A stretch of DNA of 64,000 bases from Microcella alkalica (GCF_014595885.1 NZ_JABUKC010000003.1:310001-374000); one strand, 5' to 3'; counted from the first letter of the stretch, positions 26,753 to 35,407 are shown. Numbers and translations are program-made. Notes: a model not told the origin generated them from the letters alone.

Positions 26753-27556
26753 TTAGGAGGGCGGGTTCGCTGGTCGAACACCGAGGCTGCGCAGCGGGAA
26801 GGCGCCGACGCTGAGCTCGATGCGACGGGCGATGCCGCGCATCGCCGGCAGATGGCGCTCGAGCGACTCGGCCTGACCCGTCTCGACGACGAGGCCGAGC
26901 GCCGCCCCGATGCCGCCGGAGCGCTGGAACACGGGCACCGCGATCGACGCCGAGCCCTCGCGCACCTCCTCGATCGCGATCGCGTATCCGCGCTTCACGA
27001 CGAGGGCGAGCTCCTGCCGCAGCGCCTCCGGGTCGACGTGCGTGCGCGAGGTGCGGCTCTCCAACGGCTGCGCGAGGATCGCCTCGCGCACCCACGGCTC
27101 CTCGAAGGCCAGCAGCACCTTGCCGACGGCGGTCGCGTGCAGCGGCAGCCGCCCGCCGACGCGCGAGGCCTGCGGCACGCGCCGGGTGCCGTAGACGCGG
27201 TCGATGTAGAGCGCCTCGCCGTTCTCGCGGATCGCGATGTGCACGGTGCACTGGGTGAGGCTGTAGAGATCCTGCAGCAGCGGCCGCGCGATGTCGCGCA
27301 CCTGCCGACCGGCGTGCTGCCCGAGCTCCCACAGGCGCAGGCCGATCTGGTAGCGGCCGTTCGGGTCGCGCTGGAGGGCCCCCCACTGCTCGAGCTCGCC
27401 CACGAGTCGATGCGTGGTGCTGAGGGCGAGGCCGGTCTCGGCGCTGATCTCGGTGAGGCTGCGCGGCGCGAGGCTCTGCTCGAACACCGACAGGATCGAC
27501 AGCACGCGCCCGGTCACGCTCGACGGCGGGGTCGCGCGCGCGTCGCCCTCCGCCAT
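26753..27556 (-). CDS. creR: IclR-family regulator of the cre operon
   Basis: 267 residues: HTH (SLTEISAETGLALSTTHRLVGELEQWGAL, about residues 36-64) and an IclR effector-binding domain. It sits just upstream of creJ on the same strand, with 100 bp and an operator between, and divergent to a second HD phosphohydrolase. Three palindromes of similar sequence lie before creJ, before creR and before pcaH/pobR, so this protein or the PobR-like paralogue is the probable reader. The ligand is likely a cresol-pathway intermediate, unknown. Confidence 0.78.
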   Translation of the reverse strand: MAEGDARATPPSSVTGRVLSILSVFEQSLAPRSLTEISAETGLALSTTHRLVGELEQWGALQRDPNGRYQIGLRLWELGQHAGRQVRDIARPLLQDLYSLTQCTVHIAIRENGEALYIDRVYGTRRVPQASRVGGRLPLHATAVGKVLLAFEEPWVREAILAQPLESRTSRTHVDPEALRQELALVVKRGYAIAIEEVREGSASIAVPVFQRSGGIGAALGLVVETGQAESLERHLPAMRGIARRIELSVGAFPLRSLGVRPANPPS

Positions 27557-27587
27557 CTCCGCCTCCTTGCGACCGGATGCTCGACGC

Positions 27588-27602
27588 TTCCGGTGAGCGG
27601 AA
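27588..27602. promoter_or_regulatory. IclR-type operator between creR and the second HD gene
   Basis: TTCCGGTGAGCGGAA, arms TTCCG/CGGAA perfect, centred in the 87-bp divergent gap. It could govern creR and the HD protein together. Confidence 0.6.
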
Positions 27603-27643
27603 GCATAGTTGTGCCGGGCCCGCGCCGGTGCGACCGTCGGCTC

Positions 27644-28321
27644 ATGAGCTCACCGACGAGCACGCGGTACCACCGCGACGTGCGCGGCCACATCCCGCCC
27701 GCCGAGGCCGTGCCCGGCTACCTCGCCCTGACCGAGCGGGACGCCGCCATCTGGGAGCGGGCCCGCGAGCACCTCGCCGTCCGCAACAACGACACCCACA
27801 CCCTCTACGCCTACGGGCTCGCCCGCGCGCTCGTCGAGCGGGTGCCGGGCGCCGACGAGCGCGTCGTGCTGCCGGCGATCCTGCTGCACGACACCGGGTG
27901 GTCGACCGTGCCCGACGAGCTCATCCTGGAGGCGATCGCGCCCGGTGGGGGGCGGCCCGACCTCGTGCGGCAGCACGAGGTGGAGGGCGCTCGGATCGCG
28001 AGGGAGGTGCTCGGCGACCTCGGGCATCCGGCCGACGTCATCGAGCGCGTCGTCGCGATCATCGACGGGCACGACTCGCGGCTCGAGGCCCTCTCGGTCG
28101 ACGACGCCTGCGTGAAGGACGCCGACAAGCTGTGGCGCGTCACTCCGCACGGCATCGGCATCGTGTGCGGCTGGTTCGGGCTCACGCGCGACGAGTCGCT
28201 GCGCATCACCTCGGCGCGCGTGCAGAACAGCCTGTTCACCGACGAGGCGCGGGCGATGGGGCTCGCGCTCGCCGCGACCGCCTCGATCGACCTCGTGCCG
28301 CAGCGGCAGGGGCTCGAGTAG
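27644..28321 (+). CDS. Second HD-domain phosphohydrolase, CreD-like
   Basis: 225 residues with the same three metal-ligand blocks as CreD (LLHDTGWSTVPDE, AIIDGHDSRLEA, VKDADKLWRVTPHG) and a shared C-terminal GWFGLTRDE region. The two differ in the N-terminal 40 residues. It is transcribed away from creR and shares its operator. No counterpart is assigned in the described cresol pathway. It may act on another phosphorylated intermediate or alkylphenol phosphate, or be redundant. The start ATG 27644 lacks a clear ribosome site. Confidence 0.78.
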   Translation: MSSPTSTRYHRDVRGHIPPAEAVPGYLALTERDAAIWERAREHLAVRNNDTHTLYAYGLARALVERVPGADERVVLPAILLHDTGWSTVPDELILEAIAPGGGRPDLVRQHEVEGARIAREVLGDLGHPADVIERVVAIIDGHDSRLEALSVDDACVKDADKLWRVTPHGIGIVCGWFGLTRDESLRITSARVQNSLFTDEARAMGLALAATASIDLVPQRQGLE

Positions 28322-28368
28322 CCGCGCGCGGGGCGGGTCGTCGGTCGGGCGGCCAGCCGCGCTCGCGG

Positions 28369-28791
28369 TCAGTCGGTTCGGCGGGCCTCGTCGAGGATGG
28401 GCTTGGCGAGCTTGAACGCGATGTTCGCCGCCGGCACGCCCGCGTAGATCGCGCTCTGCAGGATCACCTCGACGATCTCGTCGGGGGTGAGCCCGTTGCG
28501 CAGCGCGGCGTGCACGTGCATCTCGAACTCCTCCTCGTGGCCGAGAGCGATCATCGAGCTCAGCACCGCGATCGAGCGGTCGCGGCGCGCGAGGCCCGGC
28601 CGCGACCAGATCTCGCCCCACGCGTAGCGCGTGATGAGGTCCTGGAAGTCGGCCGTCGACGGCGTCGTGCCGGCGATCGCGCGGTCGACGTGCGCGTCGG
28701 AGAGCACCTCGCGGCGCACGACCATCCCGCGGTCGTAGCGGGCGCCGTCGGTGAGGCCCTCGCCCTCGGGGCGCGGCGTCGAGACGCTCAT
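28369..28791 (-). CDS. pcaC: 4-carboxymuconolactone decarboxylase
   Basis: 140 residues, AhpD-like fold. The conserved stretch SMIALGHEEEFEMHVHAALRNGLTPDEI carries the family residues. It converts 4-carboxymuconolactone to beta-ketoadipate enol-lactone. In some actinobacteria PcaC is fused to PcaD as PcaL; here the two are separate genes overlapping by 4 bp (ATGA). Last gene of pcaHGBDC. Confidence 0.9.
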   Translation of the reverse strand: MSVSTPRPEGEGLTDGARYDRGMVVRREVLSDAHVDRAIAGTTPSTADFQDLITRYAWGEIWSRPGLARRDRSIAVLSSMIALGHEEEFEMHVHAALRNGLTPDEIVEVILQSAIYAGVPAANIAFKLAKPILDEARRTD

Positions 28792-29573
28792 CGCGCACCT
28801 CCGTGGGCGGTGAGGAAGTCGAGCAGGGCGGCCGCGGTCGCGGCGGGGTCCTCGGCGGGGGGCAGGTGCGCGACGCCGGGCACCATGACCGCCCGGCCAT
28901 CGGCGACGCCGCGGGCGATCTCGTCGGCCTTCGCCTCGGGCGCCACGGCGTCGTGCTCGCCCCAGAGCGCGAGCACGGGCATCCGGATCTCGCCGAGCCG
29001 GTCGCGCACGTCGTAGTCGGTCAGCGCCTCGCAGCAGCGGGCGTAGCTCTCGTCGTCGGCGCCCTGCAGCACGTGCAGCAGGCGGCCGCTGAGCTCGGGC
29101 TCGCGCTCCATCGAGCCGGGCGCGAACCAGCGCTGCGCGGAGGGGACGATGAGCACCGAGGTCGACTGCTCGCGCACCGTCGCGGCGCGCTCGCGCCAGG
29201 CCTCGGGCGTGCCGAGCTGCGCGCCCGAGGCGACGATCGCGGCGGCGGTCACGAGATCGGGATGCCGCAGGGCGAGCTCGAGGCCCGTCGCACCGCCGAG
29301 CGAGACCCCGGCGTAGAGGATGCTGCGCTCGCCCCGATCGCGGACGGCGGCGGCGACCGCGTCGGCCAGCTCGCCGACCGTGAACGGCTCGCTCGTCGGC
29401 GGCGCGTCGCCGTGCCCCGGGAGATCCCAGGCGGCGACGCGGAAGCGCTCGCGCAGCAGCGGCGCGGCGGTCTCCCACAGGATCGTCGACGTGCCGAGCG
29501 AGGGGCCCAGCACGAGCAGCGGGGCGCCCTCCGGGCCGACGGTCGGGGCGAGGTGCACGGCGGGCACGGTCAT
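28788..29573 (-). CDS. pcaD: 3-oxoadipate enol-lactonase
   Basis: 261 residues, alpha/beta hydrolase. The nucleophile Ser lies in YAGVSLGGATGLE, the acid in WGEHDAVAP and the His in VAHLPPAE. It hydrolyses beta-ketoadipate enol-lactone to beta-ketoadipate. ATG 29573 overlaps the pcaB stop by 4 bp. Confidence 0.9.
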   Translation of the reverse strand: MTVPAVHLAPTVGPEGAPLLVLGPSLGTSTILWETAAPLLRERFRVAAWDLPGHGDAPPTSEPFTVGELADAVAAAVRDRGERSILYAGVSLGGATGLELALRHPDLVTAAAIVASGAQLGTPEAWRERAATVREQSTSVLIVPSAQRWFAPGSMEREPELSGRLLHVLQGADDESYARCCEALTDYDVRDRLGEIRMPVLALWGEHDAVAPEAKADEIARGVADGRAVMVPGVAHLPPAEDPAATAAALLDFLTAHGGAR

Positions 29574-30943
29574 CGGTCGTCCTCCTCGAGGGCGCGGTCG
29601 ACGAGGGCGCTCGTGGCGCCCGTGTAGGCGGCGGGGTCGAGCAGGGCGTCGAGGTCGAGCCCCGCGACGGCCGGCTCGGCGCGCAGCAGGCGCTCGAGCT
29701 CAGCGGCGTCCGCGGCCCGGCCGAGCAGGGCCGTCGCGCGGTCGGCGCCCAACAGCGGCGCGAGCACGATGCCGAGCCGCTCGGCCACGAGCAGCCCGCC
29801 GGTCAGCGAGAGCGTGCGGGCGGCGGCGGCCGGGTCGACGACGAGCCCGTCGGCGAGCGCGCGGGCCGTGCTCGCCGCACCGAGCGCGAGCCGCAGCAGC
29901 TCGCGCAGCGTCGACCACTCGGCGTGCCAGGCGCCGTCGGGCCGCTCGTCGACGGCGAGGGCGGACGCCGTGTGCAGGGTCGCGGCGAGCTGCGGCGCGC
30001 GCAGCGCGGCCGAGCGGACGAGCACCGCTCCCACCGGGTTGCGCTTCTGCGGCATCGCCGACGACCCGCCCGGCGCCGACTCGGCGACCTCGCCGACCTC
30101 GGTGCGCGCGAGCAGCGCGACATCGCCTGCGAGCACGCCGAGCGCATCGATGGCCTGCACGAGCGCGTCGCCGAGCTCGGTCACCGGCCAGCGCGTCGTG
30201 TGCCAGGGCAGCTCGGGCGCGGCGAGGGCGAGCTCGGCGGCGAAGGCGTCGACGAGCGCGAGCGCGGTGCGCGCGGGGTCGGCCGCGTCGCTCGCGCGCG
30301 CGTGCTCGACCAAGGCCGCGAGCGTGCCCGCGGCACCGCCGAGCTGCGCCGGCAGCTGCTCGAGCACGGCGGCGAGGCGGCGGCGCGCGCGACGCACGGC
30401 GACCAGCCAGGTCGCGGCGCGCATCCCCATCGTGGTCGGCACGGCGTGCTGGCCGAGGGTGCGGGCGGCGACGACGAGGTCGCGATGGTCGCGCGCGAGG
30501 GTCGCGAGCGCGGCCTCGACGCCCCCGAGCTCGACGACGGTGCGCTCGCCGGCGCGGCGGGCCAGCAGCATGAGGGCGGAGTCGACGATGTCCTGACTCG
30601 TCGCGCCGCGGTGCACCCAGGCCCGGTCGGCCTCGTCGACGCAGCCGCGCAGCCGGCTCACGAGCGGGATGACGGGGTTGCCGCCGCCGACGGCCGCCTC
30701 GGCGACGTCGTCGACGCCGACGCCGTGGCCGTGGGCCGGATGCCCGGCACCGCGCCAGCCGAGCGCGACGCTGATCCGCTCGGCGGCGTCGGCCGGCGCG
30801 ACGCCCACCGTCGCCCACGCACGGGTGAGCGCGACCTCGGCGGCGACGAGCGCGTCGAGCAGCACCGCGTCGCCCACGGCGTCGGCGGCGCCGATCGAGA
30901 CCGGGGAGGCCAGGCCCCGGTCGACGCTCGGATCAGTAGGCAA
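29570..30943 (-). CDS. pcaB: 3-carboxy-cis,cis-muconate cycloisomerase
   Basis: 457 residues, fumarase/aspartase superfamily, with the signature GGSSAMPQKRNPVGA near residue 297 and HRGATSQDIVDSA around 110. It lactonises 3-carboxymuconate, the product of PcaHG. The start is most likely the TTG at 30943 (reading PTDPSVDRGL next), which overlaps pcaG by 11 bp. A weak start in a tightly overlapped position suggests coupling to pcaG translation. Confidence 0.88.
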   Translation of the reverse strand: MPTDPSVDRGLASPVSIGAADAVGDAVLLDALVAAEVALTRAWATVGVAPADAAERISVALGWRGAGHPAHGHGVGVDDVAEAAVGGGNPVIPLVSRLRGCVDEADRAWVHRGATSQDIVDSALMLLARRAGERTVVELGGVEAALATLARDHRDLVVAARTLGQHAVPTTMGMRAATWLVAVRRARRRLAAVLEQLPAQLGGAAGTLAALVEHARASDAADPARTALALVDAFAAELALAAPELPWHTTRWPVTELGDALVQAIDALGVLAGDVALLARTEVGEVAESAPGGSSAMPQKRNPVGAVLVRSAALRAPQLAATLHTASALAVDERPDGAWHAEWSTLRELLRLALGAASTARALADGLVVDPAAAARTLSLTGGLLVAERLGIVLAPLLGADRATALLGRAADAAELERLLRAEPAVAGLDLDALLDPAAYTGATSALVDRALEEDDR

Positions 30944-31496
30944 GGAACACGGTCTCCTTCTCGCCCTGCAGGCGGATGTCGAAGGTCAGCCCGCCGTCGG
31001 GGGTGCGCGTGGCGATGAGCGTAGCGCGCTCCTCGCCGCTCAGGCTCGCCAGCAACGGGTCGGCGGCGAGCGCCGCCGCATTCTCCGGCAGGTAGGCGCG
31101 AGTGTGCAGCTTGTTCGGCAGACCGCGGGCGTAGACGATGACCGCGAAGAACGGGGCCTTCCCCGGCTCGGCGCCGGGGTTCCTCGTCCAGAACTCGTAC
31201 CGTCCCTCGTCGGAGGTGAAGGCGCGACCGAAGCCGGTGAAGGTGTGGCCGTCGCGGCGGCAGGCGCCGCGGGCGCGCGGGATCGAGCCGTCGGCGTCGG
31301 CCTGCCAGATCTCGACGAGGGCGTCGGGGATCGCCGCGCCCTCGCCGTCGGTGATCGTGCCGCCGAGCACGAGCGAGCCGGGCGAGTGCGGAAAGACGAC
31401 CTGGTTCATCGCCGGGTAACCGAGGCCGAAGGCGAAGAACGGCCCCACGGTCTGCCCGGGGGTGGGCGCGTGCGTGCGCGGCGGGACGACGGTCAT
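30933..31496 (-). CDS. pcaG: Protocatechuate 3,4-dioxygenase alpha subunit
   Basis: 187 residues, intradiol dioxygenase fold (TPGQTVGPFFAFGL opening, LVEIWQADADG, FTSDEGRYEFWTRNPG). The alpha subunit lacks the iron ligands that PcaH supplies and helps shape the active site. Start ATG 31496 overlaps the pcaH stop by one base. Confidence 0.92.
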   Translation of the reverse strand: MTVVPPRTHAPTPGQTVGPFFAFGLGYPAMNQVVFPHSPGSLVLGGTITDGEGAAIPDALVEIWQADADGSIPRARGACRRDGHTFTGFGRAFTSDEGRYEFWTRNPGAEPGKAPFFAVIVYARGLPNKLHTRAYLPENAAALAADPLLASLSGEERATLIATRTPDGGLTFDIRLQGEKETVFLAY

Positions 31497-32314
31497 CAGT
31501 GCTCCTTCTCGGGCTCGAACCAGGTGGCGTCGGGACCGTCGACGACGATGTCGAAGCGGTACCCCATCGAGAACTCGGGGCTCGTGAGGTCGTGGTCGTA
31601 GACGCCGACGAGCCGGTCGCGATCCTTCTGGCTGCGGATCGACTGGTAGATGGGGTCGAGCGCGAACAGCGGGTCGCCGGGGAAGTACATCTGCGTGATG
31701 ATGCGCTGCGTGAACGACGAGCCGAAGATCGAGAAGTGGATGTGGGCGGGGCGCCAGGCGTTCACGTGGTTGCGCCAGGGGTACGGCCCCGGCTTGATCG
31801 TCGTGAAGCGGTAGCGGCCCTCGTCATCGGTGACGGTGCGGCCCGCACCCGTGAAGTTCGGGTCGAGCGGCGCGGGGTGCTGGTCGCGCTGGTGGATGTA
31901 GCGGCCCGCGGCGTTGGCCTGCCAGATCTCGACGAGCTGGTTGCGCAGCGGGCGCCCCCACGAGTCGAGCAGTCGCCCCTCGACCGTCATGCGCTCGCCG
32001 AGCGGCTCGCCGGCGTGCTGCAGCGTGAGGTCGGATTCGATCGCGGCGACGTCGCGCTGGCCGAAGGCCGGTGAGAGCAGCTCGATCGTCTCGGGGTCGA
32101 CCAGGCGCGGGTTCTTAGTGGGGTGGCGCAGGATGCTGGAGCGGTACGGCGGGAAGTCGTAGAGCGTCGTCGGCAGCGGCTCGCCGGCGGCGACGCGGCG
32201 CTCGGCGTCGGCGTGCGCCGCGGCGATCTCGGCGCTGATCTGCGCCTGCGATGCCTGGTCGGGGGCCGCGAGCAGCGACTCGGGCGCTGCGGCGGGGGGC
32301 GGTGTCGTCGTCAT
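31496..32314 (-). CDS. pcaH: Protocatechuate 3,4-dioxygenase beta subunit
   Basis: 272 residues. The non-haem Fe(III) ligands are all visible: Tyr in GRYIHQRDQ, Tyr in PGPYPWRN and two His in RPAHIHFSIFG. It cleaves protocatechuate to 3-carboxy-cis,cis-muconate. The start is ATG 32314 with AAGGAG upstream. The N-terminal 40 residues are Ala/Pro-rich. It heads the pcaHGBDC operon, divergent from the IclR regulator at 32421. Confidence 0.94.
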   Translation of the reverse strand: MTTTPPPAAAPESLLAAPDQASQAQISAEIAAAHADAERRVAAGEPLPTTLYDFPPYRSSILRHPTKNPRLVDPETIELLSPAFGQRDVAAIESDLTLQHAGEPLGERMTVEGRLLDSWGRPLRNQLVEIWQANAAGRYIHQRDQHPAPLDPNFTGAGRTVTDDEGRYRFTTIKPGPYPWRNHVNAWRPAHIHFSIFGSSFTQRIITQMYFPGDPLFALDPIYQSIRSQKDRDRLVGVYDHDLTSPEFSMGYRFDIVVDGPDATWFEPEKEH

Positions 32315-32385
32315 GGGGTCTCCTTGCGGTGCTGCGGAGGGCTGGTGCGATTGTCGTCGCGCGCACGCGGCGCGCGCCCCGCGCT

Positions 32386-32400
32386 TCCCACTCAATGGGA
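32386..32400. promoter_or_regulatory. IclR-type operator between pcaH and pobR
   Basis: TCCCACTCAATGGGA, six of seven pairs complementary, in the 106-bp divergent gap. It has the same 15-bp layout as the sites at 26733 and 27588 and would allow joint control of pcaHGBDC and the regulator. Confidence 0.6.
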
Positions 32401-32420
32401 GTCGGTGTCATCCTCGGAGC

Positions 32421-33173
32421 ATGGCGAACTCCCCCTCGGGCGACTCCGTGACCGATCGGCTCGTCCGCGTGCTCGAGACCTTCACTCCCGCCCGCACGGT
32501 GCAGACCGCCGCCGAGATCGGGCGGCGATCGGGCCTGCCGCGATCGACCGCCCACCGCATGGTCGGCGAGCTCGTCGACGCGGGGCTGCTCGAGCGCGAC
32601 GACGATCGGCGCATCCGCATCGGCATGCGGCTCTGGGAGCTCGCGACGCGCTCCTCCCAGGCCCTGCGCCTGCGGCAGGCCGCGATGCCCGCGATGGAGC
32701 GGGTGCAGGCCCGCGTCCGCGAGCACACCCAGCTGGCGGTGCTCGAGCAGGACGAGGCGCTCTTCCTCGAGCGGCTCAGCGGCCCGACCTCGGGGTCGAA
32801 CGTCACCCGTGTCGCCGGCCGGCTGCCGCTGCACGCCTCCTCCTCCGGCCTCGTGCTGCTGGCCTACGGCGGCCGCGAGCTGCAGGAGCGCATCCTCGCC
32901 GGTCGGCTACCCCGTCTCACGAGCGAGACGATCGGCGACCCGGCCGCGCTGCGCCGCAAGCTCGCCGAGGTGCGCACCCTTGGGCACGCGGTCGCGCCCG
33001 GCTCGATCGAACTCGTCTCGACGGGCGTCGCCGTGCCGGTGCGCGACGAGACCGGAGCCGTCGTCGCCGCCCTCTCGGTGGTGCTGCCTCGCGACGCGCA
33101 GACCGGGCCGGCGCTCGCCGAGCTGCACCGCGGTCGCATCGAAATCGAGCGCGCGCTCGGCGTGCGCTCGTAG
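32421..33173 (+). CDS. pobR: IclR-family regulator, PobR-like
   Basis: 250 residues: winged helix (TAAEIGRRSGLPRSTAHRMVGELVDAGLL) and IclR effector domain. It lies between the divergent pcaH operon and pobA on its own strand, the usual place for a 4-hydroxybenzoate or protocatechuate regulator. Whether it reads 4-hydroxybenzoate (PobR) or protocatechuate is undecided. Confidence 0.72.
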   Translation: MANSPSGDSVTDRLVRVLETFTPARTVQTAAEIGRRSGLPRSTAHRMVGELVDAGLLERDDDRRIRIGMRLWELATRSSQALRLRQAAMPAMERVQARVREHTQLAVLEQDEALFLERLSGPTSGSNVTRVAGRLPLHASSSGLVLLAYGGRELQERILAGRLPRLTSETIGDPAALRRKLAEVRTLGHAVAPGSIELVSTGVAVPVRDETGAVVAALSVVLPRDAQTGPALAELHRGRIEIERALGVRS

Positions 33174-33308
33174 CGCCCGTCCGTCGGCCACGGCGCCCAA
33201 CCGCTCGTCGCACGCGGTCTCATTCATCGGGATGCTCGCCTTACGTCGCCCGATCGTCGACGCACACTGTGCTCGCCCGATCACGGGCAGACGTCGAAGG
33301 AGACCACC

Positions 33309-34496
33309 ATGACCACGACCCTCCGCACCCGCGTCGCGATCGTCGGCGCCGGGCCCGCCGGCCTGCTGCTGTCGCACCTGCTCGACGAGGCGGGCATCGA
33401 CTCGATCGTCGTCGACCTGCGCACGCGCGGCGAGATCGAGAGCACGATCCGCGCCGGGATCCTCGAGCAGGGAACCGTCGAGCTGCTCGACCGCCTCGGC
33501 AAGCACAGCCGCGCCCGCACCGTCGGGCACCGCCACGACGGCATCGAGCTGCGCTTCCAGGGCGAGGGGCACCGCATCGACTTCCCGTCGCTCACCGGCC
33601 GCAGCGCCTGGCTGTACCCGCAGCACGAGGTGCTCAAAGACCTCATCGCCGCGCGCGTGGCCGCCGAGCAGGATCTGCGCTTCGGCATCACCGTGACCGC
33701 GATCGACGACACCGACCCCCTGCGCCCCCTCGTCATCGCGACCGACGCCGACGGCGACGAGCTCGTCATCGAGGCCGACGTCGTGGTCGGCGCCGACGGC
33801 TCGCGCAGCGTTGTGCGCCCCACCGTGACCGGCTCGAGCCAGGGCGGCTACTTCCGCGAGTACCCCTTCGCCTGGTTCGGCATCCTCTGCGAGGCGCCGC
33901 CGAGCTCGGAGGAGCTCATCTACAGCAACTCCCCCGACGGCTTCGCGCTCATCAGCCAGCGCAGCGCGACCGTGCAGCGCATGTACTTCCAGTGCGACCC
34001 CGAGCTCGACCCCGACTCGCTCAGCGAGGAGCAGATCTGGGTCGAGATGCAGAAGCGCGTGCCCGGCACGACCCTGCTCGAGGGGCCCATCTTCCAGCGC
34101 GACGTGCTGCGGTTCCGCAGCTTCGTCGCCCACGCCATGCGCAAGGGCCGCGTCGCGATCATCGGCGACGCCGCCCACACGGTGCCGCCGACGGGCGCGA
34201 AGGGCATGAACCTCGCCGTCGCCGACGTCGCGCTGCTGCACGAGGCGCTGCGCGCGCTGCTACTCGAGGGCGACGAGCGCCTCATCGACTCGTTCGAGGA
34301 GCGCGCCCTGCAGCGCATCTGGAAGGCCCAGCACTTCTCGTGGTGGATGACGACGATGCTGCACGTCACCGACGACGCGAGCGACTTCGACCGCCGCCGC
34401 CAGCTCGGCGAGCTGCGCTCGGTGGTCGAGTCGACGGCTGGGCAGACCTACCTCGCCGAGGCGTACACGGGCTGGCCGCTGCCCTCGGCGGAGTGA
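33309..34496 (+). CDS. pobA: 4-hydroxybenzoate 3-monooxygenase
   Basis: 395 residues, the standard length. FAD motifs IVGAGPAGLLLSHLLDEAGI at the N-terminus and GDAAHTVPPTGAKGMNLAVAD near residue 285 are those of p-hydroxybenzoate hydroxylase. It turns 4-hydroxybenzoate into protocatechuate and links the cre pathway to the pca pathway. Start ATG 33309 follows GAAGGAG. A direct repeat TCGCCCGATC sits twice in its 135-bp upstream gap (about 33246 and 33275). Confidence 0.93.
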   Translation: MTTTLRTRVAIVGAGPAGLLLSHLLDEAGIDSIVVDLRTRGEIESTIRAGILEQGTVELLDRLGKHSRARTVGHRHDGIELRFQGEGHRIDFPSLTGRSAWLYPQHEVLKDLIAARVAAEQDLRFGITVTAIDDTDPLRPLVIATDADGDELVIEADVVVGADGSRSVVRPTVTGSSQGGYFREYPFAWFGILCEAPPSSEELIYSNSPDGFALISQRSATVQRMYFQCDPELDPDSLSEEQIWVEMQKRVPGTTLLEGPIFQRDVLRFRSFVAHAMRKGRVAIIGDAAHTVPPTGAKGMNLAVADVALLHEALRALLLEGDERLIDSFEERALQRIWKAQHFSWWMTTMLHVTDDASDFDRRRQLGELRSVVESTAGQTYLAEAYTGWPLPSAE

Positions 34497-34510
34497 GCGC
34501 CGCTCGCCCC

Positions 34511-34516
34511 TAGGCT
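34511..34516 (+). promoter_or_regulatory. Leaderless -10 of the 210-aa membrane protein gene
   Basis: TAGGCT, exactly six bases before the GTG start. Confidence 0.5.
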
Positions 34517-34522
34517 GACGGG

Positions 34523-35155
34523 GTGACCCGCACGGCAGCCACCGCCGGCGCGACCGCGGCGGCCTGGCCGCCGGCCGTCGCGCTGTGGCTGCTCGCGCTC
34601 GCCGTAATGGCCGCGTTCCAGCTGTGGCGCGGCGCCGTCATCGACGGCATCGTGTTCGCGGCGCTCACCCTCGGCCTCGTCGTCGAACGGGCGGTGCGGA
34701 TGCGCCGGGCCGGCGCCGCCGACGCGGCCCCCGCATCCGCCGCCCCGCCCCGCGCCCCGCAGCTCGCGCTCGTCGTCGTCGCCGCGGTCGGCGCGGGCCT
34801 CGCGCTCGTGCTCGCACCGCGCACGGGCCCGGCGAGCATCGCGCTCGTCGTCGCGCTCGGCCTCGCGGCACTCGCGCTCGCGTGGCGCGGCGCACCCGAG
34901 ACCCCGCGCCGCTCGCCCCGCGCCCAGCACCGCTCGCGCGTCGTGTGGGCGAGCCTCGGCGTCGCACTGTGCCTGTGGGAGGCGGCGGCCTACGTGCTGT
35001 CGGTGACGGTGCCGCGGGGCTGGATCGGGTTCCCGACCGTGTCGCTGCTGCTGGAGCCGGTCGTCGAGCTCGACGCGGGCCGCGCCGTGCTCGTCGGCGC
35101 GTGGCTCACCGTCGGCGTGTGGCTCGTCGCCGGGGCGAGGAGGCGCCGGTGGTGA
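34523..35155 (+). CDS. Hypothetical membrane protein, 210 aa
   Basis: Not recognised. About six hydrophobic helices in two blocks, split by an Ala/Pro/Arg-rich cytoplasmic stretch near residues 60-75 and an Arg-rich loop near 125-140. It overlaps the next small membrane gene by 4 bp (GTGA), so they form a pair. Confidence 0.65.
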   Translation: MTRTAATAGATAAAWPPAVALWLLALAVMAAFQLWRGAVIDGIVFAALTLGLVVERAVRMRRAGAADAAPASAAPPRAPQLALVVVAAVGAGLALVLAPRTGPASIALVVALGLAALALAWRGAPETPRRSPRAQHRSRVVWASLGVALCLWEAAAYVLSVTVPRGWIGFPTVSLLLEPVVELDAGRAVLVGAWLTVGVWLVAGARRRRW

Positions 35156-35385
35156 TCGATGTCGAGCTCACCAGGGCGGTCACGATCGCCGGTTACGTCG
35201 CGGTCGTGCTCACGGCGCTCGTCGTCGACGTGCTCGCGAGGCGCGGAGCCAATGAGCTCGTGCCGCTCGGCGAGACGGTGGCCGCCGCGATGGGCGATCG
35301 CACGATCCGCGTCGCGGTGCTCGCGACGTGGTGGTGGCTCGGCTGGCACTTCCTCGCCGACCCGACCCGCACCTTCGGCCTCTAG
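35152..35385 (+). CDS. Small membrane protein, possibly DUF6186
   Basis: 77 residues with two membrane segments (VTIAGYVAVVLTALVVDVLA and VAVLATWWWLGWHFLA) and a short RTFGL tail. AGGAGG at 35138-35143 places the start at the second of two adjacent GTG codons. It resembles the DUF6186 family from memory only. Confidence 0.6.
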   Translation: MIDVELTRAVTIAGYVAVVLTALVVDVLARRGANELVPLGETVAAAMGDRTIRVAVLATWWWLGWHFLADPTRTFGL

Positions 35386-35407
35386 CCCGCGCGCGACCGT
35401 CGTCGCG

